Position numbers and translations under genes: made by a program. The notes under the pieces were generated by a model. That model did no database searches, was not told where the DNA came from, and saw only the letters and a list, made by a program, of their open reading frames with translations. 64,000 bases of DNA from Paenibacillus silvestris (GTDB lineage: Bacteria > Bacillota > Bacilli > Paenibacillales > NBRC-103111). This document shows, in pieces, positions 42,521 through 51,026 of this stretch. Each line of letters opens with the position of its first letter. Position 1 is the stretch's first letter. The stretch is from positions 558,352 through 622,351 of the forward strand of contig NZ_WTUZ01000010.1 of the NCBI RefSeq assembly GCF_009882985.1, given 5' to 3'.

Positions 42521-44260
42521 TTAACTACCTCCTACAATGGATTCTGTTTGTTCGGTTTGCGCTAGCAGCTCAATAATTTCATCGCTTGTTTTGCAAACTA
42601 AAATTTCACTTACCAATTCCTTGCATTTCTTAGCGTCACTGCTTAATAAACGGTGTTTGACTTGTAAAAGAGTTTGTACTGATATGCTCAGTTCTTCAAT
42701 ACCGAGTCCCAACCAAATAGGAAGTGCGCGGACGTCCCCCGCCATTTCACCGCAGACGCCAACAGGGATGCCCACACTTTTGCCAGCATCAATAACATGT
42801 TTAAGCAGTCTGATTACAGCCGGATGATAAGGATTATATAAGTGCGCAATATTTTCGTTCATCCTGTCTACAGCAAGCACATATTGAACAAGGTCGTTGG
42901 TTCCGATACTCATAAAATTAACTTCACTGGCCAGCACGTCTGCAATAAGAGCTGCAGCAGGTACTTCAATGGTTAAACCAACTTCAATTTTGGCATTGTA
43001 AGGAACCCCTTGGGCACTGAGTTCAGCTTTCGCCTTCTCCAGAAGGGCCTTGGCTTGACGCACCTCACCCAGTGAAGTGACCATTGGATACATGATTTTC
43101 ACGTTCCCGTAATGACTTGCCCTAAGAATAGCTTTTAGCTGTGTCATAAAAAGATCTTTACGATCCAGCGAGATCCGAATGGCCCTGTATCCAAGGAACG
43201 GATTATCTTCTTTGGGAAGCGGCATGTAATCGAGCTTTTTGTCCCCACCAATATCCAGAGTTCGGATGACAATAGGACGACCTTTTAATTGCTTGGCAGC
43301 ATGAAGATACACTTCGAACTGTTCATCTTCGCCAGGCAGCGAATCGCGGTCCATATATAAGTACTCCGTACGGAACAAACCTACCCCAGAAGCCCCGTTG
43401 CGCAAAACCTGATCGATCTCCATGACCGAGTTGATGTTAGCATGCAGATTCACGTAGCTGTTGTCCACAGTGACAGGCGCAACATCTGCGATTTCCTGTA
43501 AACTCTCTTTGAATTCGAGCCAATTCTTTTTGCGAGCTTGGTAACGCTCAATCGTGAGCTTATCTGGATTGATATACAAGGTGCCTTCTTGACCATCAAT
43601 GATCAAGAAATCACCGTTTTGAATCGGGCGTAGAAGCTTCCCTTCCAAGCCTAAAACATACGGAACAGACATAGCTCTCGCCATAATGGATACATGCGAA
43701 TGCGTGCCTCCTAGAATGGTTAGAAGCCCTAGCACTTTAGTCGGATCTAGATGGGCCAGTTGCGAAGGTGTAAGCTCTTTTGCGACCAAAATATAAGGAT
43801 GATCAATAGGCGGAACCGTTGAGCTGGTATCCCCAAGCAAATGCTTCAGAAGCCTGTTCCCCACATCTTTGATATCAAGCGCCCGCTCCTTCATGTACTC
43901 ATCGTCGATCATATTGAACATTCCGACAAATTTATCGATAACTTCTTTCACCGCAACTTCGGCGGCTTTGTACTGGAGCTCAATAATCCCCTGAATTTCA
44001 TTCATAAAAATGGGATCTTCCAGAATCGCCAAATGGGCATCAAAAATATACGCCTGATCTTGCCCGACAACTTCCTTGATTTCCTGCTTAATTAACTCTA
44101 ATTCATCTTTAGAAGAGCGGATGCCATCATACAATCGCTCAAATTCATAAGCCAAATCTGTCACATCGATCATTTTCTCAGGAAAATCCCACTCCCACGT
44201 AGGAATGACAAAAGCCTGACCCATTGCTATGCCTGAAGACGCGCCTATCCCTCTGATCAT
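42521..44260 (-). CDS. ptsI: Phosphoenolpyruvate-protein phosphotransferase (PTS enzyme I)
   Basis: The 579-residue protein has all EI parts: an N-terminal HPr-binding helical domain, the phosphohistidine loop GGTHSHVSIMARAM (usually GGRTSH), the PEP site FRTEYLYMDRDSLPGE and the catalytic-Cys loop GVCGEMAGD near residue 500. It passes phosphate from PEP to HPr. Its ATG overlaps the IICBA stop by four bases (ATGA). It has no ptsH partner in the operon, unlike the usual ptsHI arrangement, so it may be a second EI devoted to this transporter. If the genome has another ptsHI, the symbol here should change. Confidence 0.92.
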   Translation of the reverse strand: MIRGIGASSGIAMGQAFVIPTWEWDFPEKMIDVTDLAYEFERLYDGIRSSKDELELIKQEIKEVVGQDQAYIFDAHLAILEDPIFMNEIQGIIELQYKAAEVAVKEVIDKFVGMFNMIDDEYMKERALDIKDVGNRLLKHLLGDTSSTVPPIDHPYILVAKELTPSQLAHLDPTKVLGLLTILGGTHSHVSIMARAMSVPYVLGLEGKLLRPIQNGDFLIIDGQEGTLYINPDKLTIERYQARKKNWLEFKESLQEIADVAPVTVDNSYVNLHANINSVMEIDQVLRNGASGVGLFRTEYLYMDRDSLPGEDEQFEVYLHAAKQLKGRPIVIRTLDIGGDKKLDYMPLPKEDNPFLGYRAIRISLDRKDLFMTQLKAILRASHYGNVKIMYPMVTSLGEVRQAKALLEKAKAELSAQGVPYNAKIEVGLTIEVPAAALIADVLASEVNFMSIGTNDLVQYVLAVDRMNENIAHLYNPYHPAVIRLLKHVIDAGKSVGIPVGVCGEMAGDVRALPIWLGLGIEELSISVQTLLQVKHRLLSSDAKKCKELVSEILVCKTSDEIIELLAQTEQTESIVGGS

Positions 44261-46146
44261 CCGTTCATCCCCCCCGTAGATTTAGTAGGCTTTAAGACGA
44301 CGGACATCACAGAACCTTGGCCTTTTTTTACAGCTTTGAACGGAGCAAAGCTCCAAGACTTAACAAGATCCGGATTTGTAATAATCATCGGTGTCGCCAA
44401 AGATGAAGCAAACTTTTTAACTTTATTATAATTAAATTTAACTAGAAGCTGACCTGGTTCTACACGATCGCCTTCTTTTACCACGGCATTAAAGCATTTC
44501 CCCGGCAAACTTGACGTATCAATACCAATGTGGAGCAAGACCTCTAATCCTTCATCCGTCAAAATGCCAAGAGCATGCATGGTCGGATAAATATGCATAA
44601 TGGTACCTGCAACAGGCGAGACCAGCTCTCCTTTTTCAGGGATGAAAGCAACGCCGTTCCCCACCAAGCGCGAGGCAAATATGCGGTCAGGCACGTCCTC
44701 AATTGGGATCATGCGCCCTTGCATCGGCGAAGTAAACAGTACCACATGGATGTCTTTGCGCAGTACTTTCATAATTTCTTCACGAATTAGCTCTGAGAAT
44801 GTCCCGAACACGACCTGAACATTGCCTCCTCCAAGACGGATGACGCCTGCAGCTCCTAAGTGTCGTAATGCCGTGATGTCAATCAATCGATCATTAACAA
44901 GCGTAAGGCGCAATCTGGTAATGCAGGCTTCAATCTTCTTAATATTGTCTTTCCCACCTAGGGCTTGCAAAATTAATGGTGAGCGATACGGAATATCGCC
45001 TGCCCACTCTTCGAGTGAAGAACCTTCTTCCCTGCCTGGCGTCGGGATCTGGAACCTTCTAATCGCCCAGCGAAACATGAAGTAATATACCAGTCCATAC
45101 ACAATCCCAATCGGGATTAGAAGCAAGCCATTATGCGATAAATGCAAATTAATAACGTAGTCTATGGCTCCTGCTGAGTATGAAAAACCATGTTGAATAT
45201 GCAGCTCATAAGCCAACCACATGGCCACGCCGGATAAAATAGCGTGAATAATGAACAAATAAGGTGCAACAAATAGAAAAGCAAACTCGATTGGCTCCGT
45301 GACGCCTGTCAAAAAAGAGGCTAGCGCCGCTGTCAGAAATGTCGCCTTAATCTTCGGCTTCAAATCCTCACGTGCTTCCCCAATGATGGCAAATGCAATG
45401 GCAGGAAGAGCGAACATCATGATCGGGTATAGGCCGGCCATGTACATGCCAGCCGTAGGATCACCGGCGAAATAACGCGGTAAATCCCCGTAAGCCATTT
45501 GGCCCGATGGCGTTTTGTAAGCGCCCACTTGAAACCAAAAAAAGTTATTCAAAATATGGTGCAATCCTGACGGTACTAACAATCGATGTGCGATCCCGTA
45601 AACAAATGCACCAAACCCTCCAAGACCAAGCAGCCAATTCGAAAGCTTGCCCATCCCATCTTCCAAAAATGGTCCTATCACAATCATGACATAGGACACA
45701 ATGAGCGTGCACATCCCCATGATGAGGGGCACCATCCGAGGACCACCGAAAAATTGTATGTATTCAGGTAGCTTGATCTCTTTACAGCGATGATAAATAA
45801 TAGCTGCAAGCAAGCCGATTAAGATCCCGCCTGGTACACCCAACTGAAAATGGGATCCAAGTGAATGTTCGATGAGCCTCGTAAACATAAAATAGCCCAG
45901 CATGGCAGACAGTCCGGCAATTCCGGCACTTTCTGTTAGACCAAGCGCCACGCCAACAGCGAATATGATGGGTATATAGTCAAAGACTGTATTCCCCGCT
46001 AACAGCAGCATATCCCCAAAGCCGGATGCATGAATCCCATCCCAAGGTAGATTCCCCAGACTAAGCAGCACAGCAGCAATAGGAAGCGCAATGGTGGGCA
46101 GCATTAATGATCGGCCAAGCTGTTGTAAGTTCCCCATCCAGTTCAA
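44257..46146 (-). CDS. PTS transporter IICBA, N-acetylglucosamine/glucose type
   Basis: The 629-residue protein joins a polytopic EIIC (about 1-370: SLMLPTIALPIAAVLL, GLHHILNNFFWFQVG, GVTEPIEFAF), an EIIB (Cys in IEACITRLRL) and a C-terminal EIIA (SPVAGTIMHIYPTMHALGI, with the phosphate-accepting His in LLHIGIDTS). The IIC-IIB linker TPGREEG resembles NagE, so GlcNAc is likelier than glucose. I moved the start from 46254 to the TTG at 46144-46146, because AGGAGGT lies nine bases upstream and the upstream residues do not fit the family. It is first in an operon with EI and a PfpI protein. Confidence 0.92.
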   Translation of the reverse strand: MNWMGNLQQLGRSLMLPTIALPIAAVLLSLGNLPWDGIHASGFGDMLLLAGNTVFDYIPIIFAVGVALGLTESAGIAGLSAMLGYFMFTRLIEHSLGSHFQLGVPGGILIGLLAAIIYHRCKEIKLPEYIQFFGGPRMVPLIMGMCTLIVSYVMIVIGPFLEDGMGKLSNWLLGLGGFGAFVYGIAHRLLVPSGLHHILNNFFWFQVGAYKTPSGQMAYGDLPRYFAGDPTAGMYMAGLYPIMMFALPAIAFAIIGEAREDLKPKIKATFLTAALASFLTGVTEPIEFAFLFVAPYLFIIHAILSGVAMWLAYELHIQHGFSYSAGAIDYVINLHLSHNGLLLIPIGIVYGLVYYFMFRWAIRRFQIPTPGREEGSSLEEWAGDIPYRSPLILQALGGKDNIKKIEACITRLRLTLVNDRLIDITALRHLGAAGVIRLGGGNVQVVFGTFSELIREEIMKVLRKDIHVVLFTSPMQGRMIPIEDVPDRIFASRLVGNGVAFIPEKGELVSPVAGTIMHIYPTMHALGILTDEGLEVLLHIGIDTSSLPGKCFNAVVKEGDRVEPGQLLVKFNYNKVKKFASSLATPMIITNPDLVKSWSFAPFKAVKKGQGSVMSVVLKPTKSTGGMNG

Positions 46147-46282
46147 ACGTATGCTACCTCCTAAAAGTTTTGCTTTAAACAAAACCAACATCGTAAGCCA
46201 AAGCCTAGTGTTCTCCAAAAAACTTACATGGTGAGCATAAACCTCTCTTATCAAATCGTATAGCTTGTTTGCCTGTTTGTCA

Positions 46283-46317
46283 AAACAAAATAAGCAGGTC
46301 GAGGATCGACCCGCTTA
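46283..46317 (-). terminator. Terminator of the Q/N-rich protein gene
   Basis: AAGCGGGTCGA pairs with TCGACCTGCTT (one G-U pair), then TTTTGTTTTG on the minus strand, 25 bases past the stop. The sequence 46147-46282, between it and the IICBA start, shows no clear promoter. Confidence 0.8.
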
Positions 46318-46341
46318 TGAATGTTAATATGCGTAAGGCAA

Positions 46342-47199
46342 TTAGTTAGAGAAATTATTTCCGTATTGCTGTCCCATGCCAGTGCTGCTGAAAGTTTGGT
46401 TATATGGTTGTGTGTTTTGTTGTTGGTAGCTTTGATAACCTGACTGACCTTGTTGTCCTTGTTGTCCTTGTTGTCCTTGTTGTCCTTGTAGTTGATAGCC
46501 TTGCTGCTGAAAGCCTTGTTGTGTGCTTTGTTGAGATGTGTAGCTGGGCTGGTAGGATTGTGTAGAAGACACAGACGAATCACTACGCAGATAAGCATCG
46601 TGACCTGGCTGGTTTCCGCGATAATTAGCCGTATGGTAGGCGTTAGGCGAAACATAGCTTTGAGCATTAGGCTGTTGGTTCATTTGCGAAGAGTTAGTGT
46701 ATTGACTCGTAACCGCTGGCTGACTGTAGGAATGGGTTGACGGTTGAGAGTAGTTAGAGGTGATTGTATTGCTTTGGTTATTCGTCCTGTTATAGGTAGA
46801 ATAAGCGTTTTGAAAGCTGGATGGTTGATAGTGCGATGTTATGGAAGAATCGCTGCGCAAATGATTGTTATTGCCAGATTGGTTCTCCCGGTAGTTCGCC
46901 ATATGGAAAGATTCTGTAGCAGCATGACCTTGATTGTAGCCTTGGTTATGAGTGTTGTTTTGACTATAACCTTGAGCAGCACTGCTAGAAACCGGTTGAG
47001 AATAGAATGACTGTACATAACCTACTGGTTGATACTGCTTTTGGTAACCTTGATATTGGGACGTGTTTGTGTTGCTCTGATAACCTTGTGCTGCTTGATT
47101 ACTGTGGGAAGCTTGTACACCTTGGATACCTTGAGAAGAGTTTCCGAATGATGATGTACCGTTGTTGTTGTTGTTGTTATTGTTGAAGTTGTTATACAT
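46342..47199 (-). CDS. Low-complexity Q/N/S/Y-rich repeat protein, probably disordered
   Basis: The 285-residue protein begins with MYNNF and eight Asn, and is dominated by Gln, Asn, Ser, Tyr and Gly throughout; it has no signal peptide. Two copies of one motif stand out: ANYRENQSGNNNHLRSDSS (about 105-123) and ANYRGNQPGHDAYLRSDSS (about 193-211). Near residues 240-255, QGQQGQQGQQGQQGQ is encoded by perfect 9-base repeats. The composition resembles prion-like or coat-type proteins. I do not recognise the family and infer only a disordered, possibly self-associating protein. GGAGGATTTACAC places the start at the ATG at 47197-47199. It stands alone. Confidence 0.8.
   Translation of the reverse strand: MYNNFNNNNNNNNGTSSFGNSSQGIQGVQASHSNQAAQGYQSNTNTSQYQGYQKQYQPVGYVQSFYSQPVSSSAAQGYSQNNTHNQGYNQGHAATESFHMANYRENQSGNNNHLRSDSSITSHYQPSSFQNAYSTYNRTNNQSNTITSNYSQPSTHSYSQPAVTSQYTNSSQMNQQPNAQSYVSPNAYHTANYRGNQPGHDAYLRSDSSVSSTQSYQPSYTSQQSTQQGFQQQGYQLQGQQGQQGQQGQQGQSGYQSYQQQNTQPYNQTFSSTGMGQQYGNNFSN
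46448..46488 (-). repeat. Perfect 9-base tandem repeats encoding Gly-Gln-Gln
   Basis: CCTTGTTGT (plus-strand reading) is repeated without change four times and begins a fifth, inside the Q/N-rich gene. Since the unit is a multiple of three, changes in copy number would lengthen or shorten the protein without a frameshift. Confidence 0.9.
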
Positions 47200-47345
47200 G
47201 TGTAAATCCTCCTTCAAATTTCTAGTTTTTGGTCACCTTTTTGGAGCCTCTTTTATTCTCTCCGCTCCACCGTATTTTATTTATTTTTATTTTGTGAGCC
47301 GAGGAATGGTTTGAAATGAGATAACATACTTTCTAAACACATAAG

Positions 47346-47375
47346 TTGACTAACAGGAAATTAATATGCCATAAT
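47346..47375 (+). promoter_or_regulatory. Promoter of the half-size FAD protein gene
   Basis: TTGACT (47346-47351) and CATAAT (47370-47375), with an 18-base spacer and a TG extension before the -10, lie about 40 bases before the ATG at 47416. Confidence 0.6.
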
Positions 47376-47415
47376 TTCTTAGTACCCCATACTCTTTACA
47401 AGGAGGAATACGGAC

Positions 47416-47982
47416 ATGGCCTATGACATTATTATTATTGGAGCAGGACCTGCTGGAGCAAGTGCAGCCTTATTCTCAGCTAAGGCTGGCAAATCAACAC
47501 TAGTTATCGACAGTGACCAAAGCGTGACAAAACGCGCATGGATTGAAAATCATTATGGTGTAGATGGCATTACAGGTCCTGATCTAGTTGAAATCGGGAA
47601 GAAACAAGCGACTAAATTCGGCGCTGAATTCGTACAAGGAAAAGCTACTCAATTAAGTCAAGCTGGCGAGGGCTTTCAAGTAACAACAGAAAATGGTACA
47701 TATGAAGGTAAGTATGTCATTCTTGCTACTGGATTATCTGTTGACCTTGCAGAAGTCTCAGGCATTCAAACGAAGCCTGGTACAGAGCCTCGTATCAAAA
47801 CCGTTGTCGATGCTGATGCACAAGGTAACACAAGCCTCAAAGGTGTATGGGCAGCTGGCACAATTGCTGGTGTTTCCATGCACACCATTGTTACTTCCGG
47901 AGATGGCGCCAAAGTGGCTATTAATGTGATCAGTGAATTGAATGGAGCTCGTTACGTCGATCACGATGTTTTAAAAGCGTAA
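47416..47982 (+). CDS. Half-size FAD-dependent oxidoreductase (thioredoxin reductase-like, no NADPH domain)
   Basis: The 188-residue protein has an intact FAD-binding start (YDIIIIGAGPAGASAALF), the YVILATGL segment, and the thioredoxin-reductase-type FAD closing motif GVWAAGTIAGVSMHTIV. It goes directly from the first FAD half to the last, omitting the NADPH-binding domain and the redox CxxC of thioredoxin reductase. A strong AGGAGG site precedes the ATG, and a promoter and terminator flank it, so it appears to be a real short gene and not a fragment. The electron donor and acceptor are unknown. Confidence 0.85.
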   Translation: MAYDIIIIGAGPAGASAALFSAKAGKSTLVIDSDQSVTKRAWIENHYGVDGITGPDLVEIGKKQATKFGAEFVQGKATQLSQAGEGFQVTTENGTYEGKYVILATGLSVDLAEVSGIQTKPGTEPRIKTVVDADAQGNTSLKGVWAAGTIAGVSMHTIVTSGDGAKVAINVISELNGARYVDHDVLKA

Positions 47983-47997
47983 GCTGTAACGTAAATA

Positions 47998-48043
47998 AAC
48001 CGCTTTTCTCTCACCATAACGGTCTGAGAAAAGCGGTTTTTTT
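47998..48043. terminator. Terminator between the FAD protein gene and the CoA-binding protein gene
   Basis: AACCGCTTTTCTCTCACC pairs with GGTCTGAGAAAAGCGGTT (one mismatch) and is followed by a T run. It lies between two convergent stops. Confidence 0.9.
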
Positions 48044-48053
48044 GAGTTTGAAA

Positions 48054-48479
48054 TTAGTTGTTTCGTGGATTAAGAATTGCATCCTCAACTTTAATACAAC
48101 GATCCATAATGACTTCTAAGCCAGCCTCACTTGCGATACGGGCTGCTTCTTCATTCACGATTTCAAGCTGTAGCCAAAAGACCTTAGCTTTGATTTTCAC
48201 GGCTTCCTCCGCAACAGGAACGACTTGATCTGCCCGGCGGAATACATTGACAATATCTACTGGCTCCGGAATATCGGATAAAGAAGCGTAGCATTTCTCA
48301 CCCAAAATTTCCGTTGCATTCGGATTAACTGGAATGATCCGATATCCTCTGCTCTGCATGGCAGCAGCGACCATATGAGACGTGCGATCAGGTTTATCGG
48401 ATAAACCTACGACCGCAATGTTACCTGCATTCGCAAGAATCTCCTTAATGTGCTCTCTGGACGGATTTTCAAAAGTCAT
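48054..48479 (-). CDS. CoA-binding domain protein (YccU type)
   Basis: The 141-residue single-domain protein has the CoA_binding_2 Rossmann fold: NIAVVGLSDKPDRTSHMVA, GYRIIPVNPN, DIVNVFRRAD, and a conserved Cys near the end (IMDRCIKVE). Proteins of this family bind CoA, but no catalytic role is known. GGAGGT precedes the ATG. It follows the C39 peptidase gene by 12 bases on the same strand, so the two are likely co-transcribed. Confidence 0.92.
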   Translation of the reverse strand: MTFENPSREHIKEILANAGNIAVVGLSDKPDRTSHMVAAAMQSRGYRIIPVNPNATEILGEKCYASLSDIPEPVDIVNVFRRADQVVPVAEEAVKIKAKVFWLQLEIVNEEAARIASEAGLEVIMDRCIKVEDAILNPRNN

Positions 48480-48491
48480 CAGTAGTACCTC

Positions 48492-49310
48492 CTATTTTTT
48501 CAAGTAAGTAAGGCCTTGCTTCCCCATAGCGGTCCAACTATCGATAAACTGCGCTTTGTTCACTTGCAGCTGTTTCTTACCGCTTAATGGATCATTCAAG
48601 TATACATTATTCTCATCGAACCCGACCAATAATACAGCGTGCTCTGCATAAGTCGTTTGAAGAGGTCCTATCGGAGTGTCCCAAGTCACCCATTTATAGG
48701 GAATATTATAATCGATTGTCGTCCATGTAATGACTGGATACCCACTTGCCACCTGCTGTTCAAATAGCTCGAAGGACTCACCTGTAATATCGATGGCTTC
48801 AGGGATGTAGGACTTTAGCTGCGGGAAAAGACCGGCATGGTAAATACCAAATCCCCTTTGCTTCCGGGTAACATCACCTACAAAGCCTATGTTCGGATTT
48901 CCCCAATAAGCAGGTGATCCGTCCGCATTAAGCTTAATAGGTGTATTATCTTTTGGCATCTCGGCAGCAAGTTCCATCTTGCTTTTGGTAATTCCATAGT
49001 AATGCAGCAGCATCGTTAAACTCGTTATTTCGCAACCTGCAGGCAGTTCAGGCAGTTGAGCAAAAACAGGCGCATCAATCATTGCTGATTTTTTTGTCTG
49101 GACCGTTGGTTGTGGCGAAGAAACCTCCACTGCTTGAACAGGTGCGGCTGGCTTAGCCATAGGCACAATAGGGCTAGCAGCAAATAAGGCCGGCTCTTTC
49201 CCCGTAGCTTTGGCATATAGCAATACAGCAAAAACACTGCTGGCAAACACAAGTCCTGCAACGAGGAATAATCCAAACGTCACCTTTAGCCCCTGCCAAA
49301 TAATCCTCAT
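48492..49310 (-). CDS. Secreted or membrane-anchored C39-like cysteine peptidase
   Basis: The 272-residue protein has an N-terminal hydrophobic helix (TFGLFLVAGLVFASSVFAVL) and a Pro/Ala-rich linker. A peptidase_C39_2 domain follows, with the nucleophile Cys in LPAGCEITSLTMLL, the His in YAEHAVLLVGFD and the Asp in NDPLSG. It acts outside the membrane; its substrate is unknown. Similar proteins occur in many bacilli, without an export ABC partner, so it is not a bacteriocin processing protease. GGTGAG lies upstream of the ATG at 49308-49310. Confidence 0.88.
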   Translation of the reverse strand: MRIIWQGLKVTFGLFLVAGLVFASSVFAVLLYAKATGKEPALFAASPIVPMAKPAAPVQAVEVSSPQPTVQTKKSAMIDAPVFAQLPELPAGCEITSLTMLLHYYGITKSKMELAAEMPKDNTPIKLNADGSPAYWGNPNIGFVGDVTRKQRGFGIYHAGLFPQLKSYIPEAIDITGESFELFEQQVASGYPVITWTTIDYNIPYKWVTWDTPIGPLQTTYAEHAVLLVGFDENNVYLNDPLSGKKQLQVNKAQFIDSWTAMGKQGLTYLKK

Positions 49311-49344
49311 GCTGACTCACCCGATCCTTGTTTATGGAATGAAA

Positions 49345-50640
49345 TTACTCCTTCACAAGTTCAACCTGAGCACCGATAGAACGCAAATGGTCAAAATATT
49401 GCGGATAAGATTTGGCCACGTGATGAGCATCACGAATAGTCAAGCCCTTCTCGGAACGAAGACCAACGACGGTTAAAGCCATAATGACGCGATGGTCGAA
49501 GTGAGCATTGATCTCGACACCGCCAGTAACTCCTTCCGGCTTGCCGTGGACGATAATTTCACTTTGACGTTCTTCCACGTCAGCGCCTGCTTTACGCAAC
49601 TCGTTCAAGTAATCAGTGATTCGGTCGCACTCTTTGTAACGTAAATTTTCGACATTGTAGAAACGAGAAGTCCCTTCAGCAAAAACAGCTGCCGCAACCA
49701 TCGCTAATACAGCGTCTGTGAAGTGATCGCCGTCAAACTCCCCTGCGATCAATTTTTGGTTGCCGCGAACATGCACAACACCGTTATCATGCGTTAAATT
49801 AACACCCATAGCACGTAATACATCGACACAAGCTTTCTCGCCTTGCTTGCTATTTTCTTCTAGACGAAGAACTCGCACATCGGAGTTCGTAACTGCCGCA
49901 GCTGCCAGAATGGCCGCAGAACCAGGATAATCCCCTTGAATGACATACTCTTTGGCTTGATAAGATTGTCCACCAGGAATCCGGTAGTGCATCAAATCTT
50001 CGCTTGCATGAACAACAATGCCAGCTTGTTCAAGCACTTCGAGCGTTTGGCCCACAATAATTTTGGATTTCAAATCATGAAGCACTTCAATCTCGCTGTC
50101 CTCTTCAAGCAGAGGTGTCATGAATAAGAGAGAGCTTAGGAACTGCGAGCTGACATTGCCGGAAACCGTAAGTTTCCCGCCACGAGGTTTGCCCCCTTTA
50201 ATAGTTATCGGCAAACGACCGTTAGAATGTTGTACTTCAACACCCATTTGTTGCAAAGTTTCGATTAAATCATCATGCGGACGCTTACCTAATGATTCAG
50301 GGTACGTGTTAACGAATGTTACATCCGGGCAAAATGCTGCTGTAGACATCAAAAAGCGCAGAACAGCTCCAGCGTTTCCTACGTTTAGCTCAGACACGTG
50401 TTTAGGATTATTACCGAAGCCTGTAATGACGATTTTTTCATCATCTTCTTCAATGACAGCACCTAAATCTTGTACACAGCGTCTCATAGCATCACTATCT
50501 TCACTATGTGCTGGGTAATAAATCGTGCTTGTTCCATTCGCAAGTGCACCGATTAGCAAATAGCGAGTTGTGTAGTTTTTGGAGGAAAGCGCGTTAATTT
50601 CTCCTTGTAGGTTTGCAGTAGGTTTCACAATGGCTTTCAT
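49345..50640 (-). CDS. aroA: EPSP synthase (3-phosphoshikimate 1-carboxyvinyltransferase), divergent form
   Basis: The 431-residue protein is an EPSP synthase by FTDAVLAMVAAAVFAEGT and LRYKECDRI (catalytic Asp and Glu regions), plus DHRVIMAL. It joins shikimate-3-phosphate and PEP for aromatic amino-acid synthesis. Several motifs deviate: the usual GSKSxSxR is SSKNYTTR, and GNAGTxxRxL is GNAGAVLRFL, so the positions of E. coli Thr97 and Pro101 are Ala and Phe. AAGGAGATATT before the ATG at 50638-50640 fixes the start; the frame extends 35 codons further. Neighbours are fluC and aroK, not an aro operon. Confidence 0.9.
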   Translation of the reverse strand: MKAIVKPTANLQGEINALSSKNYTTRYLLIGALANGTSTIYYPAHSEDSDAMRRCVQDLGAVIEEDDEKIVITGFGNNPKHVSELNVGNAGAVLRFLMSTAAFCPDVTFVNTYPESLGKRPHDDLIETLQQMGVEVQHSNGRLPITIKGGKPRGGKLTVSGNVSSQFLSSLLFMTPLLEEDSEIEVLHDLKSKIIVGQTLEVLEQAGIVVHASEDLMHYRIPGGQSYQAKEYVIQGDYPGSAAILAAAAVTNSDVRVLRLEENSKQGEKACVDVLRAMGVNLTHDNGVVHVRGNQKLIAGEFDGDHFTDAVLAMVAAAVFAEGTSRFYNVENLRYKECDRITDYLNELRKAGADVEERQSEIIVHGKPEGVTGGVEINAHFDHRVIMALTVVGLRSEKGLTIRDAHHVAKSYPQYFDHLRSIGAQVELVKE

Positions 50641-50666
50641 GTGGTTAATATCTCCTTCGCATGTGT

Positions 50667-51026
50667 TTATATGTAATATCCGATGAATGTTAATAGAATT
50701 CCACCGGTATAACTGAGCATTGTATAGATCATCCAAGCTTTCCATAGCCCTGTGCGGAGCTGCTTAACGCTTTCCAAATTCATCGTAGAAAATGTAGTGA
50801 AAGCTCCCATAAAACCTGTCCCAATCAATAGCTTCCAATCGTCAAACGCATGGTATCTCATAAGAATTCCTATTAAAAAACAGCCCAGAAGATTTATTGT
50901 CAGTGTACCATACGGAATAGCACTTGGGAACCTTCTCGCCATGTACGTGCCAAGTCCATATCGGCTGATTGCCCCCAAAAATCCACCAATGCTTACTAAG
51001 CATATCGGCCATAACCAAGTACTCAT
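50667..51026 (-). CDS. fluC: Fluoride channel subunit FluC/CrcB (second of pair)
   Basis: The 119-residue protein has four hydrophobic helices and the Fluc signature TGFMGAFTTFSTMNLES, with the conserved Phe and polar track. Two small paralogues side by side, as here, commonly form a heterodimeric fluoride exporter in bacilli. Its start overlaps the stop of the upstream paralogue by four bases (ATGA), so they are translationally coupled. It ends 26 bases before the aroA start. Confidence 0.93.
   Translation of the reverse strand: MSTWLWPICLVSIGGFLGAISRYGLGTYMARRFPSAIPYGTLTINLLGCFLIGILMRYHAFDDWKLLIGTGFMGAFTTFSTMNLESVKQLRTGLWKAWMIYTMLSYTGGILLTFIGYYI

Noticed and set aside
46448..46488. Regular repeats resembling a CRISPR
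   Set aside because: The unit is only 9 bases, contiguous and without spacers, and it encodes GQQ in frame.
46251..46667. 138-codon minus-strand frame with KDN repeats
   Set aside because: It is another frame of the Q/N-rich gene: the 9-base repeats read as KDN instead of GQQ. It has no own ribosome binding site and overlaps the terminator at its end.
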